Source: Gentiana macrophylla
Lineage: Eukaryota; Streptophyta; Magnoliopsida; Gentianales; Gentianaceae
Reading direction: 5' to 3'
Assembly (NCBI GenBank): GCA_026214975.1
Contig: JAOBSW010001001.1
Span: 1 to 64,000, forward strand
DNA: 64,000 bases
The notes beneath the pieces were generated by a model. It was not told where the DNA came from. It ran no database searches and saw only the letters and a list, made by a program, of their open reading frames with translations. The position numbers and the translations under genes were made by a program. Below, piece by piece: positions 1 to 12,842 of the stretch (the stretch's first letter is position 1; every line of letters starts with the position of its first letter).

Positions 1-540
1 TGGGTAACCCAACCCCACACCCCATCTCACCAACCTACTTTACTCCACCATCACCCGTCTCTCACTGGTGCCACTCCTAACTCCACCATCCACTCACCCT
101 GGCCCACAATTACATTACCCACTGACGCCAATTTCACCTACACTCAGCCCTATCCATCCACCCCCACCCTACCCTCGCTTATCACCCCATACCTATTCCT
201 ACCCTACCCTACCTAGGTCCATCACCCCACAACCCACACTCCACCTCTACCCATAACCCCACCATATCCTACTCCTACCCCAACACCCTAACTTACCCAG
301 CAACCCCACTCCCACCCATCACCCACCCCTCGCATCTACGCTTACCTTACGCGACCACCCGACACCCATACCTACCACTCCACCCCTACCACATGCATCC
401 TACCTACCTTAGCCCCACCGGGGGCCCACTTCTACTCCACCATAACTCTACCTCCTAACCCTACCTATCATATTTCATCACCTACCCTACTCCTACCACC
501 CATCCACCCACTCATACTCCATCACCCACGTGTTTTGCCG
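1..540. repeat. C-rich, G-poor low-complexity tract
   Basis: The plus strand is almost devoid of G and is built from irregular short words such as CACCC, CCTACC and CCACCAT. No fixed period is visible, and the plant telomere unit CCCTAAA is not repeated in register. A 62-codon open frame (68-256) is Pro/Thr/Ser-rich only because of this composition. The tract is cut by the window edge. It is probably a decayed minisatellite. Confidence 0.6.
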
Positions 541-1300
541 ATTTTCATTTTATCCCATCTTTATTCCATCCATTTTCTAAAGAATAAAAATTGATCTTTT
601 TTATTCCATCGGGAATAAAATTTTATTTCATTCTACATACTTACAATCATGGTTACCAAACATCGGATTCTCACTTTACAAGCCAAACATACCATAAGTG
701 ACACGTTTGTTAACCAAAACAAGTACTTATTCTCAAAATTATAAGTGGTAGTTAATTTTAAAAGTGTTTGATAATGTTCTAAAGCACTCGCTGAAAGAAT
801 CAAGAACATCTGAAATGCACTCTTTAACATTTCAGCAGAATCGAGCATTGCTTAACGCTGAACAAATTAGCGGTTCGGCGGAAAACGTGTACACGCATTT
901 CCTCTCATCATTGTGGATTTGGGGTTCCGATCCTCTTTGGTCACAATAATAATACTCCCTATCCAATTCCCATGTTACACTTGTCATTATCACTTCATGT
1001 TCTAATCGAAATCGGGTCAAATTTATTTGTAGCAATACATGCAATTTATCTCTTTAAAAGTTTATATATTAAATCTGCAGAGAGACTCACCATTTAGAAT
1101 CAAGTGTAAAACCAATCCTTCACAAACATGGTAGGAAAACATCGACTGGTTGCATTAATTACATCGAATTATCCAAAAGAAAGAAAAGAAAAAGAAAAAG
1201 AAAAAGTTAAAGCGCGACAGTAGCTAAAGCTGAAATATATAATTCAGACTTCCAGTCGATAGTCGATAGCCTATCATCATCCTGAATAACTAACTCCATT
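541..1300. other. Gene-free stretch
   Basis: I see no recognisable gene. The left part has the words TTATTCCATC and GGGAATAAAA around 560-630, resembling an imperfect inverted pair. A purine-rich AAGAAA tract lies near 1180-1206. Short open frames on both strands have no recognisable motif. Confidence 0.4.
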
Positions 1301-1319
1301 CCAAAAATCAAGCAAGTGC

Positions 1320-2256
1320 TTTAAGCACTTTTTGACATGGAGACCTTGTGTACAACAAAAAATCGATGATGCAGTATTAGAACTCCATCCACAATCGCCC
1401 CTTCATCTTTCTTCTAAGGACCATAGAACAATTTCTTGCTTGGATAAATAAAACTTTAACTAATGACAACACGATCAATGTCTATCAGATTCATATTATT
1501 ATTATGGTGTGTCACATGATCGAATAGATGCCAGGACAATAGTATCATCCTAAATTCTTCGCTTTCTAGTACTTATATTGCATGATGTTGCAATTGAAGC
1601 AGCATCTTGGTAAGGCTCAACATGATGCTAATAGATGTACTCACCATTTAATACATGACTGAATTAACCTCTCCAATTAATCCTAATATGTTGAGCGACG
1701 GGTGTGCGATATCTCTGCTTTTGGATTAGACTTCCTAAATTAATATCTTAGATTCCTATTTTTCCTCGGTTCAAGTGGGGATTGGAGTTATTTTGCCAAA
1801 GGGTGCAATACCTCTTTCTGCATCGGATGAAAAAAATTACTCCTAACGGCCTTCTGTTAGGTGGCGGGTTATGTTCACCACATTAATTAGTGTATATAGG
1901 ATTGTAAAATGATGAAATTTGTCACACCTCTACACCTCGCAGGCAAGTATTAAGCCATTATGGGAAAAAAATTATACCGCCATGATACGGTTTGTAGACT
2001 CAGGTAAATCTTTGATCTCGCTTTTGTTTAGGTTCCTAGAACTTAATCAGGCTCTTTGTAATCCTCAAAATCATGAGAAAACTATGTCGGATTTGCAAGT
2101 GTGTAAATTCTCTTCAGGACGTTAAATTCTCAATCTCCTGCAAACATTATCAGACATCGAAGCACTTGTTCTGTTGAAACCCTGCTTAATATCTCAATAA
2201 TTTGTATCATCAGAAACACATGGAAATCATCAAAAGAAACTACTCTGATTTTCCAT
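1320..2256 (-). pseudogene. F-box/FBA protein, copy 1 (broken)
   Basis: The start is set by analogy with the other copies: a minus-strand ATG at 2256 begins MENQSS, like MENQLG in copy 2. Around 2150-2230 a degraded F-box core reads approximately EILSRVSTEQVLR, but the usual continuation RxVCxxWRDLTST is shifted out of frame. The F-box-associated (FBA) half at 1440-1660 is closely similar to 29093-29322 of copy 3. F-box proteins of this type are substrate receptors of SCF E3 ubiquitin ligases: the N-terminal F-box binds Skp1/ASK and the FBA half binds targets. Stops and several frameshifts make this copy non-coding as written. Substrate and function cannot be inferred. Confidence 0.65.
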
Positions 2257-2559
2257 AATAACTCAGGAGAAAAATAGAGACAACAATTATGGTATCTATA
2301 TTTCATATATATAATTAAAGGCTCAAGTCTCAACCCTAATTGCGTAAGTGTGTTGGTGACAGGTTTTGCTCCATATACAGTTACACCTCCAAAATAAATA
2401 TCATCTTAACTTATAAAATTATTCATTCATTAACGTTATCTCATTTATCGAAATTTTAACTATATATATATAAAAGTTTAGATCGCTTTATTATTATTAT
2501 TTTATTTAGAAAGGCTTAAACCTAAATCTAATAAGGGCTAATTATTTAAAACGACTGAT
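2257..2559. other. AT-rich spacer
   Basis: This is AT-rich sequence upstream of F-box copy 1 with short TA runs (about 2461-2475) and an ATT-rich run near 2490-2510. No gene is seen. Confidence 0.4.
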
Positions 2560-2771
2560 TTTTTTTTTTTTTTTAATTCACCATATTTCTCTAAAGCCAT
2601 ATATTTTGATCTAAAACTCCTGATCATCATAATTTTTTCATTAAAATTCATATTTTTCGCGCTCTTCTTTATTCTAAAATCAAATTTGATATTTTTCCTA
2701 ATAAATTTCATAAAATCAATTTTTTCTTCATAAAAATTCAGACGACACGATCGATCACCGCCATGCATTGA
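2560..2771. repeat. Composite repeat, left flank of the Athila-like insertion
   Basis: This segment matches, in direct orientation, the spacer part of the composite minisatellite near 28250-28340 (shared words CATAATTTTTTCA, AATTCATAT, CTTTATTCT). It ends with one minisatellite-like unit, CGCCATGCATTGAC. The minisatellite resumes at 24751. This is therefore the left half of a repeat copy split by the large element. Confidence 0.6.
2767..2771. repeat. Target-site duplication, left (ATTGA)
   Basis: ATTGA lies immediately left of the left LTR and recurs immediately right of the right LTR at 24751. Because ATTGA occurs inside most minisatellite units, the match alone would be weak. Its exact placement at both LTR edges makes it credible. 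Confidence 0.7.
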
Positions 2772-4324
2772 CGTTCCTCGATTTTATCTTAATGAAAACA
2801 AACAAGTAATAAATTATAAATCCCAGATACTCCTAAGTCAAGATGATCGTAAGATAAGCAACTAACACCTGGCCGATCTCATAGTGGAATCTGGTTGGTC
2901 TAGTTCTTAATTTTTCTAAATTGTCACGAGAAATAATCTAAAACGAAATCTAAAAACACATAACCTGGATGGGTGGAGGGCTTTCAATCCAAAGCCGTGA
3001 AAGATAGCGTTGCGGACCTAAACTAACTCAAATAAATCTAAAAATAAAATTCTAAGATAGCAAACGAAGAACAAGGCAATAAAAGATACTTCAAATTCAC
3101 CAATTTCAACGAAGAACAAGCATTGATCCACCTATCCCGCAACCCTCAATTTCTACTTCTGCATCGCTTAGTTGAAGATTTAATAAAGATGTGGTTCACT
3201 CTATCAAAGGTATGGAATTCCTACCGTAGATAATTCGCTTGGTTTTAATCATTCATTCCTCTGATCTTAAAAGATTAACGCTTCCATAACAAAGATGCAA
3301 GATTTCACTCCATCTAGCAACTCAGAAATTTAACTCTTAGCAACTCTCGTTATTTTTGCAGCGCTACCGTAATTGCATCTTTACTACGGTGATCTAAGTT
3401 AAGCTCAACAACGCATTCTCATCAAACGTTAAACATCAAGTAGCAACAATCTCGATTTAATTGCATAAAAACAAATTACAACATAATAAAGAAATAAACT
3501 TTAAAATTGAAACTCTCGCAAAAACCAACTTAAGAGTTGAAATCAAGTTGGTCGCACGATCGTGTTTCTACATGCTTATTCGTGAAGGCCTCAACCATCT
3601 TCGTGGATCGAATAATAAAACAAAATAAAAACATAAAATCAGCCTTTGTCGATCGAGTTAGGGCACTCGGTCGAATCGTAATCCGTCGCTACAGTTTTTG
3701 TAGCCAGGTTCCGCTCCGTAAGTTCTCGTTGTTCGTCAATGCCTGGCTTCTTTTGTTACTTGTTCTAGTTTAATCAGTAAATTATTAGAAAAGCTTAAAC
3801 TCCTAATAAAATAGAAATAAAGATATTCCCATATTTATCCTTTTCTATTCATCTCGATCAATCGCTTGAGATGCACGGACGCCTCGTCTCATGGCAATCG
3901 GACGACGCTCAAGCTTTGTAAAATCTTCAGAGTCGGGCCGAGCTCAATAAGCACGTCGCCCTTTATGGATCAGCAGGACTCATCCTCATCATCTAGCCAA
4001 ATCTTCTCATCCAAATTCACTTGCATCTTTCTCCTTCTATTTAAACTTCTGTTGAACATCGCTTTTTTAATCCTCCATAAAATGCAAGCTGCATCTACAA
4101 AACACACAAAACATGCAAAATGTAAAATCACACATATAGACAGAGAACACCAATAAAACCATGTAATTAGCTCTCGATTATGCACTCTTAATGATTTCCA
4201 TATATGGATTCTTTCTTGATAAATCCATTAAAACACCTAATTTTCTATAAAAATTAGTAAAACATTTATGAAATTGCTACTTAAATAAAGCTTCATAGTA
4301 AACCAGTAAAATCACTGCTTAACA
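2772..4324 (-). repeat. Athila-like 3' LTR
   Basis: This LTR is about 1553 bp and aligns along its length with 17312-18318 plus 24267-24750. Shared words include AACAAGTAATAAATTATAAA, AAGATATTCCCATATTTATC and CTCAAGCTTTGTAAAATCTT. The outer TG is changed to CG at this copy. Differences between the copies are dominated by 1-4 base indels. Open frames inside it (3537-3773, 3866-4156) are incidental. Confidence 0.85.
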
Positions 4325-4350
4325 ACTCCTCCAATATCTTTAGCTTTTGC
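4325..4350 (-). other. Polypurine tract of the Athila-like element
   Basis: On the minus strand this reads CTAAAGATATTGGAGGAGT directly before the 3' LTR. It is preceded by a GCTCGGGACGAGCAAAAGC word typical of the region before the polypurine tract of many plant gypsy elements. The tract primes plus-strand DNA synthesis. Confidence 0.65.
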
Positions 4351-7277
4351 TCGTCCCGAGCAAAACAAAACAAGAAAACCAAGGCTTACTTTATGTATTG
4401 AACCACATAAAGTCCCATATATCAAATCACAACCGGTCGACAAAGCATCAAAACATACATCCCATCCAATAAAACGACATCGAATGTGCAAGGTGTGTGC
4501 AAAGCCTTCTTCAACTTCCATTCGATTCCACACTTGACAATTAAAACTAAGCAAGCCAACCAATACCCATTTAAGACAGAGTAATGAATTCACTCCCGAC
4601 TATACATACGCCTCTACAAAACTACTCATGTCATGACTGTGAGTAATACAGTGTGTTTCCTAAATCTTTTCAGCATTGAGCCCTGCAGTGATATTCCCTA
4701 CAACATATACCTTGGTCTATACTGGCATCAAGGTAGAAGTATAACTAAGTCTTTCACTTATTCATACCCAAATTCCTTATGTGTTGGATCTCAAATTATT
4801 TTCAACAATTAAACACACACGTAATCAGAGCTACGTGCCCGTCATAAATATATTTAGGATATTCGGATATACCCTACCAATTACACAAATCATAAGGCAA
4901 CTTTCTTCCGGACTCAATGTCGAGCTTTTGGTCATCATGGCTGGCATAGACATTCGTGGTACGCCTCTACCTCACCCAATCATCGACTCACCTTCCGACA
5001 CACCCATTTAATTCATATATTTTTCTTTAAAACAACTTTTCCCAAGCTGATGTAGCTTACGCTTTCACTTATCACATTCAAAGCCTCGCATATTCACGAT
5101 ATTCTCCTACTTCAATTCCTAACTACGCACATATTACAATTTCCATGACATTAAGATCATCGAACTGTCTCGAGTAACCGTGAATCAAACATCATCGGGT
5201 TTAAATCGAGTACAGCTTCCTAAGTTCAAACTTCATTAACGTAAGAGGCTTACGAAAAATAATTCGAGTAAAGCGTGCTTATTTATCAAAGGTCTATGCT
5301 AAAAATACTTTAGTCAACCTGAGCACAAGTACTGAATATAACAAGTAAGTAAGCCAAAATAAAATCATGGCTCGACAATTTTTAAAATTTTTCAAAATTT
5401 GTTGAATTTTTGAAGAATGGTGGTAAGCACAATAAATTACACATTGTAGTGTACAAACCAATCCCTCCCCCATTATTTAAATAACAAACATGTCCTCACA
5501 GTTGTGAATAAGAAAAACTTAGCCGATTGTAGTCTGACTCTCTGGTACCGGAAGTGGTCACAGTCGCATCCGTAAACACTCAAGAATCAAGATCTGTGGA
5601 CTATCCACCGAAAACTTCACATCGCTTAAAAGCTCACAATTGCTATCAAAAAATATCTCCCATACTCCTGAAACACAAACAAAACAAGACGGACTCGGGT
5701 AGTAAACAAAATACGCATAGTATAGGCCATTATCATGAAACAAAGCATAAGTAATGCAAAAAAAAAATCGACAATTACCGAACCATGCAGGAAAAGTAGT
5801 GCACAAATGTAACATCGGGCGTGAAGGAAGGAACTACATTGATTTTTCTAAATTCAACCATGCAAGTTACCCGCCACAAAACCGACACCAAAACCCAAGA
5901 CGGGACATAAAACAAAATAAAATAAGACTATTACAACGAGAAGAAAACTATCTTGCCGCCGCTTATGCAACACAAACAAAACTATAATAAAATAATAATA
6001 AAAACTATTCTTATTATTGGGTTGCTCTCCCAACAAGCGCTTTGTTTAAAGGTCTTTGGCTAGATCATTACGCGATTTTATTCAAATTTCTGGATCGCAC
6101 TCACTTAATCTTCTTCCTCTTTTCCGCCATCATTTCTGTAAGTCTCAAAGTCATTAGGTAATATACGAACAACATTCCTCACACACTGCCTCGTGTTTCT
6201 ACCAGCTTCTGGGCCATTCTGTCTTTCCTCATTGTAGACTTTCTTCTTCTTTCAGCCTTCTCTTTAACCAGGCTCCGTGCTTAAACTCTTCTATATCCCA
6301 ACTACCAAATTACGTGAGCGTGACTTTACTTCCCTCAAAAATACAATTTATAAAAACTCGCAATCATGGGTAAACTAATCCTCTAACCGGCAGCACTGAA
6401 GCTCGATTGTTAGGATGTACTACAGGAGTACGCAGGTCGATCCTAAGAGAAATGTGGCCATGAAAATTAAAGTCAACGTAGTAACTTAGTTCTGAAGTAT
6501 CAAAGCTTTATGAGTAAGCGATAACTAATGCAAAAGTAAAAGATTATTCTAACGAGATTAAAAAGCTATAGTTTCAGCTTCACGATCCAACAAAGTTATC
6601 TCCTGGGCCACAGAAAACTTGATAAGAAAGTGTATTTTATCTCGATTCGGCTCATAATGACATTCCATGTAAGTCAACTTTATTCTTACTAAGATCTCGC
6701 ACCGCCTCACTTAAATTTCCCCACACTAAAGTTTATATGCTAACCTCCCTTGTAGAGCTAACTCAGCCAACATGGCTGACCGTAATAAAAACCATCTAAA
6801 ACCTCACATAAAACATAGTTTTAACGTGTCACTTAGGTTGCCAATCTAACGAGATAAGACTACGGCTTCAGTTGATTCTAATACATGCCGTTTCACACAT
6901 TCTCATAAAAATACGAACTTCACTTGTGCATAGTCCGAGACCGCCACATTAGGATTGTCAATCTAACAATCAGACTATGATTAAGTGATATTCTTATATC
7001 TCATCTCATCCACCGCAAAATATATTTATAAACTCGACGAATCGCGGAACAAAGCCGTCAATTTTATTCAAGCTATTAAAATGATCAAAAACAAGTTTAA
7101 AATATGAAGTTTATCATAATGAACGCTAATTTAAGCGCACAACACAACTCCCATCTCGCTCTCCCTGAGGGTTAATTTCACCTTCAAGCTTTCACCACAT
7201 AATTCTACTTAATGAATCGAGATTAGCTAGTCATAATAACGTGAAATAACAACGTAAATATAAAATATGTTATCTAA

Positions 7278-7370
<93 letters not shown>

Positions 7371-7404
7371 CTTAGTATATAGATATATATACAAAGATCT
7401 ATAG

Positions 7405-7435
<31 letters not shown>

Positions 7436-8780
7436 ATATATATAATCAAGTTAAAGAAAAGAAACAAAATCTTAAAGAAAACAAAACGGAAATAAAATAA
7501 CTACAATTTATGTATACATACATGAGTAAAGATATATATAGATATAGATATATATAATATACGTGGTATATATATATATATATATGTTATATATATATAT
7601 GTTATATATATATATATATATATTTATACTAATCACATAAAACGAAAGTTAAAGCAATAAGAAAACGAAACGTAAAATTATATTAAAACGAGCAACTATC
7701 GGGTTATTGTTATACTGACATTATAACTACATATATATCTAATTTCTAGCGCCCCTAAAACATTAAATTGCAAGAAAGGAAAAGATTAAGGATGGATGAG
7801 AAGGCGCGCCAAAGTTGGCCAAGAAAGGTATAAAGATCACTGGCTAACGCCCTCTATATATATAATGCAATTGACAAGCCTGACTGTCCTCAAAGCTGAA
7901 CCGGACTGAACCGTGTCGTTTTATTGCGAAATCATTACTGCATGATGTAAAGCATGTGCATCGGCTATAATATATATAATTATATATTAAACTTTCTAAA
8001 ATTCATATCTCGAAATAGACTCTCCAAAATCATTGATTTAAAAAGTCATTAGAAAGTTTCGAAAACTCTCACAACTTTCATGACTCGACACTTCTTCTGT
8101 GAAAAATGCCTTTTGATTTGCGCTTCTTCTTCATTCCATTACGCCAACACAAGCTTTTCTCGATTTTTTACCGATACTTCTAATCGATTAGCCACCTGAC
8201 TGTACCATTTGAGTTGTAGAAGTCTGCCAATTGACTTTGATTCAAAAATGCATGTTAAAAGATTATTTGAAGATCTATAACTTCATTAAGGCCACTTCTT
8301 CAGAAAATGCCGCTTTGAAGGGCCATTTGTTCGTCGGAAGTTATAAATCGTTAATCGGCATTCACTAACCACCGATCCACTTCGACCACTCTAAGTTAGC
8401 CGGCGCACACTCTTTATCCCTAAAAACACCTCTTTAGCTTTCAACGCGCGTTTACAGCATTTCCTGGTATTGGTTCATCTTAAGATTCTCGGCAAATCGA
8501 AACAATGCCAAAATACCAAACGTGAATCCGACCGACACCCCACTTACTAAACCCAGATAAAACTAATAAAAACACATAAAAAACACGATATTTTACATAA
8601 TGGTGCACTACTTATATATTTTTATGAAACTTAGGAATTAAAGACTCAAAATGTGATACAAAGTGCTCTAAAATGATATCGTAAACAAGGGTGAAAAGTT
8701 ATAAAAATAATCGTGGAATTTTTCTCATTATCACCAAATTTTAACTTCTCTACTTGGACCTTTGCCGCCATTAGGCTCAG
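4351..8780 (-). other. Long non-coding 3' region of the Athila-like element
   Basis: No continuous reading frame is seen. Athila elements carry an env-like frame or its remains here, but I cannot recognise any such protein. The words GGGTTGCTCTCCCAACAAGCG (split around 6019-6040) resemble a conserved stretch I associate with the 3' regions of plant Athila/Tat elements. TA microsatellites interrupt the region. Short open frames have no motif. Confidence 0.5.
7282..7625. repeat. (TA)n microsatellite cluster
   Basis: A pure TA run of about 85 bp at 7282-7366 is followed by shorter TA runs near 7405-7435 and 7570-7622, separated by AT-rich sequence. Lengths are likely inexact in the assembly. 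Confidence 0.9.
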
Positions 8781-8784
8781 AACG

Positions 8785-9180
8785 CGAGTCGAACCCTACC
8801 GAACCTTTGGCGTGGTTCGGCTCGGGCTCGGTATGTTCGGAACCTTAGAGCTCGCTCGCTCGAAATGGCCGAGCCTTATATTTTCATTATTCGCCCGCCC
8901 GGTCTGGTATTTGGGGAAAAAGCTTGGCTCGGTTTGGCTCGGAATATGTCGAACCGTCGAACATGTTCGCCCGAAGGCTGAGTTTTAAAAAAATCGGAAC
9001 ATACTCGCTCGGTTTTAAAAAACATGTTCACGGCTCGATTCGTATATGAATTTAGTGATATCCGAGTCGTAACATGTTCAACATTAATTCGCTCGACCAC
9101 CCGAATATCTAATTTGTAAGGTTCGCCTTCAGTTCAACCCACTGAACGCAGCCCGACCGAGCTTTTCGAGCCGGAATAAT
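8785..9180. repeat. GC-richer TTCGG/CTCGG motif block
   Basis: This block is rich in GTTCGG, GGCTCGG and CTCGCTCG words and has three AACATGTTC palindromes (near 8968, 9022 and 9071). It contrasts sharply with the AT-rich flanks and follows the end of the integrase frame on the minus strand. It resembles self-complementary GAGCC/GGCTC repeats common in plant genomes. I cannot assign it to a family. A similar GCCCGGCTCGAGCC word occurs near 58998. Confidence 0.45.
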
Positions 9181-9264
9181 CTGGATCGAATCGAATCATT
9201 TAGGTTCATTTAATACGCCCTTGCGTCATCCTCGGAAACAAAATCAGTAGCTAAAACTCAAACT

Positions 9265-10740
9265 CATTGACTTCAGTGGAGTACCACACCCGAGGATGTC
9301 GGGCGAAGTGAACAATCAAAGGCTTCTGCTTGGGTTGACCAATATAATGCTTACACCTTTGACCATTCACTCTAAAACGTAAGTTGGTCACCATGACCCT
9401 TAGTTCTAAAACAACTCCGTGAATGATTTGCACTTCAAAGCGGCCTGGACTAACGTGTCCTCAACTTTCCAGAAAGCCATGTAACATAGAATTATACAAA
9501 GAAGATTCTGTTCCCCAACTTGAAATTCTCGCTTGATCTTGGTATCATGAAGAGTTTCATTCTATCATTACTCATCCCGCACACTCGTGAGGGCTTCGAG
9601 TCTAAATCATCTAACTCATGCAATCGCAGCGGCAATGGTGTTCACTACATGATTTGGCATCAAAGTTTAAGAACTTAATGGCCCAATAAGCGCCTATGCT
9701 CTAATTCAACAGTGCAAGTGGCATGATTTTCCATACACCATTTGATAGGGTGATGTACTCATTGGTCTTGTAGGTGCCTGATATGCCCATAGTACATCAT
9801 CCAATTTAAGACTCCAAATCTTCCTCGAGACTGCTTACTACTTTCTCCAGATCTTCAAACTCGATTGCTTCGCTCAACTGAAACATGCTATTATCATAGG
9901 TGATATGGTGTGCCAATTTTTATGCCAGAACACCATATTTCTCAAGTACTTTTTCTAGTGGTTCGTTGTGTAAATGTGTTCCTTCATCACTAATCGAGGC
10001 ACGCGGCACCCAAATCTCACAAAGATGTTTTTCTTTAGAAAATTCATGACCGCTCTTGTGATCATTGCAAGAAGTGGCTTGAGCTCCACCCATTTCGACA
10101 ACATAATCGCGCCGTACTAAGATGTATTTATTTCCACTGCGTAAGATGGGAACGGGCCCATAAAATCAATCCCCATACATCAAGACATCACATTCAAGAA
10201 TGGGCTTCAAACGGCATGTCAAAACGCCTTGTTAGAGCTCCGGTTCGTTGGCACCTATCACAAGCTTTACGTAAAGCTTCGTGATCCTTGAAGATCATGG
10301 GCCAATAGAAACCGATTGAAAGATCTTGGCAACGCGTTTTCAAGGACCAAAGTGACCACCAGTAGGTCCATCGTGGCATTGTTCAAGAATGTCACGCTGC
10401 TCGATTCCTGCAACACATCTCCATAGCAATCCGGCCCTGCATATCTTGAAGAGGTAAGGTTCATCCCATATAAAGGTTTTCACATCGAGAAAAATTTCTT
10501 CTTCTCCGATATGAAAATTTGATTTAAGCACTGGAATGTAAGAAGTTGGCGATAGAAGCGTGCACTCAAGGAATATCGTAGGAGTGCACTCGCCTGATGC
10601 ATAACATTCTCGAGAGGGGAAAGTAAAGGTCCTGCCCGGGTCAGGTTCCTCTTCTTCATCCTTCATTCTAGACATATGATCATCTACTTCGCTTCCACCT
10701 TCCTTACCAAATGAGATCAGCCTCCTGATTTCCACTAAAT
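9265..10740 (-). pseudogene. Athila-like pol: RNase H end and integrase (broken)
   Basis: Read on the minus strand in several frames, the order is: RNase H tail with EVDDHMSR (about 10670), DEPYLFKIC (about 10470), the H2C2 zinc region ending GGHFG (about 10345), FYWPMIFKD and ACDRCQRTG (10220-10330). Next come GIDFMGPFP (about 10160), ISDEGTH (about 9990), LEKYGV (about 9930), LDDVLWAY (about 9790), SPYQMVYGKSCHL (about 9740), KIKREFQVGEQ (about 9530) and LRFRVNGQRCKHYIGQP (about 9360). Integrase inserts the cDNA into host DNA. The two catalytic-core aspartates can be placed at GIDFMGP and ISDEGTH. Spacing is close to normal, but frames change many times. This is the best evidence for the Athila-like assignment. 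Confidence 0.8.
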
Positions 10741-11089
10741 TCTTTATTTTCGTGGATCACCACCCGAAAGTACTCATCCGTAAATACGGGAACCACTAAG
10801 TCGAGTGTCGGACCTACATTCATAGCACTAGCCTCTTCTCCACCATGCGGAGTGTGGGGAGCTAGATCACAGCATTGGTCTTGACTCACTCCACGTGAGC
10901 CATTTCTCCCATCCTGCCTCAATATTCTTAAGCCGACTAAGAGGCACTGAAATTATCATTTTGCTCATTCCGATACGCGTCCCAAATAGCTCCAAAGTCT
11001 ACAGAGTGAGTGGGCTTGAGAGTTATGAAAGCCGTGGAAACGAGTGACTAGACCTGACTCAAATATGTAATTGGGATAGTTCGGCCAAT
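10741..11089 (-). other. Unassigned stretch upstream of the integrase
   Basis: On the minus strand this should lead into RNase H and RT, but I cannot recognise RT motifs such as YxDD or a catalytic RNase H core. A 72-codon frame (10704-10922) has no recognisable motif. The boundary with the unclassified block to the right is not sharp. Confidence 0.35.
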
Positions 11090-12842
11090 TATAGTTGTGT
11101 TAGGTGTGTAGTGCCCGGAAGACAATTTGTAGTAATTGTTTTTATATTGGATGACAGAATTTATCTCACCTTTAGTTACTTGCTTTGTGCTTGTAAAGTA
11201 ATACACCCGTCGCGAAACTCCTAAGTATATTTTGTAATGTAATCACTTAACTCAAAGGTATAGATTACACGTGATGATTGAGTTAGTGGTGATATACTTA
11301 AATCGTTAGTCCGTGGTGAACTTAATCGTAGTTTAGTAGTCTCTTGATTAAAACACCAATAATGCGCCTGAACACCTTAGTGGTGTGATAGTCTTATCCG
11401 ACTGGCCGGTGTGAGGGTACCCACGCGGGCATTTATATATGATGGCATTCATATAGGACTCGGACCGATTTAATCAGCATTTCTGTATAATTCCGTAATC
11501 GAGGAATCTTATTAAATCATTAGACGATCATATATGGATCAACCTTAATCCTCGAGGTGATCGCTGTGGTGCCGTTGGCCCCGGGTAGTGTTTGATGTGT
11601 TAGTTACGGGTCACTTAAATATGTGTTCCAAGCCACTTCTCATTGGCACTATCTCCGAGATGAGTGAGTAGTTCTGATTTTCACGGACATGGAATCCATT
11701 CCTTCCTCAAGGGAAGTAGAGAGATGGCCCCTTATTTCTTAGCCCTAAGAAAATGATCGACGGGGCCGCCTTCATGTTAGACTTCAATTAGCATTAATAA
11801 ATGATATGTGAATCTAATTGATCACTAGGGGGTTAATGGTAAATAAGGATAAGATATTCGAGTCTGGTTCACGGAGACTTCCCACCGTAATGGACAGTCT
11901 ATGGAGGGTTAATCCGTATGTAGCTGATTATATCAATGGACGCTTATTCACTCTGCTGGTTGAGTATAAGTATACATCTATAATCGGCAGAGTTCGGCCA
12001 AGGTTTATGGTGGCATCCCTCCGGATTAATTAATAATTAATGTACTTATTCCGCTCGACTGAATAATTAATTATCGAGCTACCTGCTATGATCCACTGGC
12101 CCCGATGGCTTCGAAATTGATCAATAATTAATCTTGTTATTGAAGCCTCACTTGATAATTAATTGCATTTTCGCTAATTAATTGATATTTATAGATATTA
12201 TTTAATGGGCTAAATAATATAATACACATAAAAGACATTTTATGTAAGCTTAGTAACCCTACATGTGTGATTTCTATAAGTCATTTAATTAGAGAGAAAT
12301 TAGCTTTTCTTGGATAATTATTTGATACGTGATTTATCTTTTATTTGTTAAATGATAATTCATGAAATATTAGATAATAATATGATTTATCCTAATTTGT
12401 TTGGGATAATCATTTTATTTATCTTTATTTGGAATAAATGATTAATTTAATTAATTAATACTGGAGATCATGATTTACTCTCCTATAAAGGAGAGTTATT
12501 CCAAGGGTATTAAAAGGCTTAATTTCGAACCACCATATATATAGAAGGAGATGAAAAAATTAGTTTTCTTGTCTGAGTTTTTGTAAAAGTTAAAAACTCT
12601 AAGTTTTTTTCTTGTTAAGGTATATCGAGGAGGTTCTCAGATCACAAGAGTGTCCACCAACCTGCGTTTAGAGAACACATCGGAAGATCTTGGCTTCTCT
12701 TCCTACTATTGGTAACATGATCTTAACCCCTTGTAGTAGTTAAACTTTATTTATGTATTGTGATGTATAAATCGTGATCCGTCATTTCGCCACGCCACAG
12801 ATTCTAATCCAAGCTTAGATCTAAGAACATGCATCCTTCATG
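11090..12842 (+). repeat. Unclassified LTR-like block, left copy
   Basis: This AT-rich segment begins near TGTGTTAGGTGTGTAG. Its last 540 bp (from about 12293) recur directly at 15893-16426, including GAACACATCGGAAGATCTTG and AACATGATCTTAACCCCTTG. It has the look of a long LTR: AT-rich front, leader-like end and no long frame. Only its right third is repeated, so a full LTR pair is not shown. Confidence 0.5.

Noticed and set aside
68..256. Proline-rich 62-codon frame resembling an extensin-like peptide
   Set aside because: The Pro/Thr/Ser content follows from the C-rich low-complexity tract; there is no signal peptide and no SPPPP or YVY pattern in register.
1..540. Subtelomeric or telomeric origin of the C-rich tract
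   Set aside because: CCCTAAA units are not repeated in register anywhere in it; CCTACCC words alone are not enough.
4351..8780. An env-like gene in the 3' region of the Athila-like element
   Set aside because: Position would suit it, but no frame over 100 codons and no recognisable transmembrane or env-like pattern could be found.
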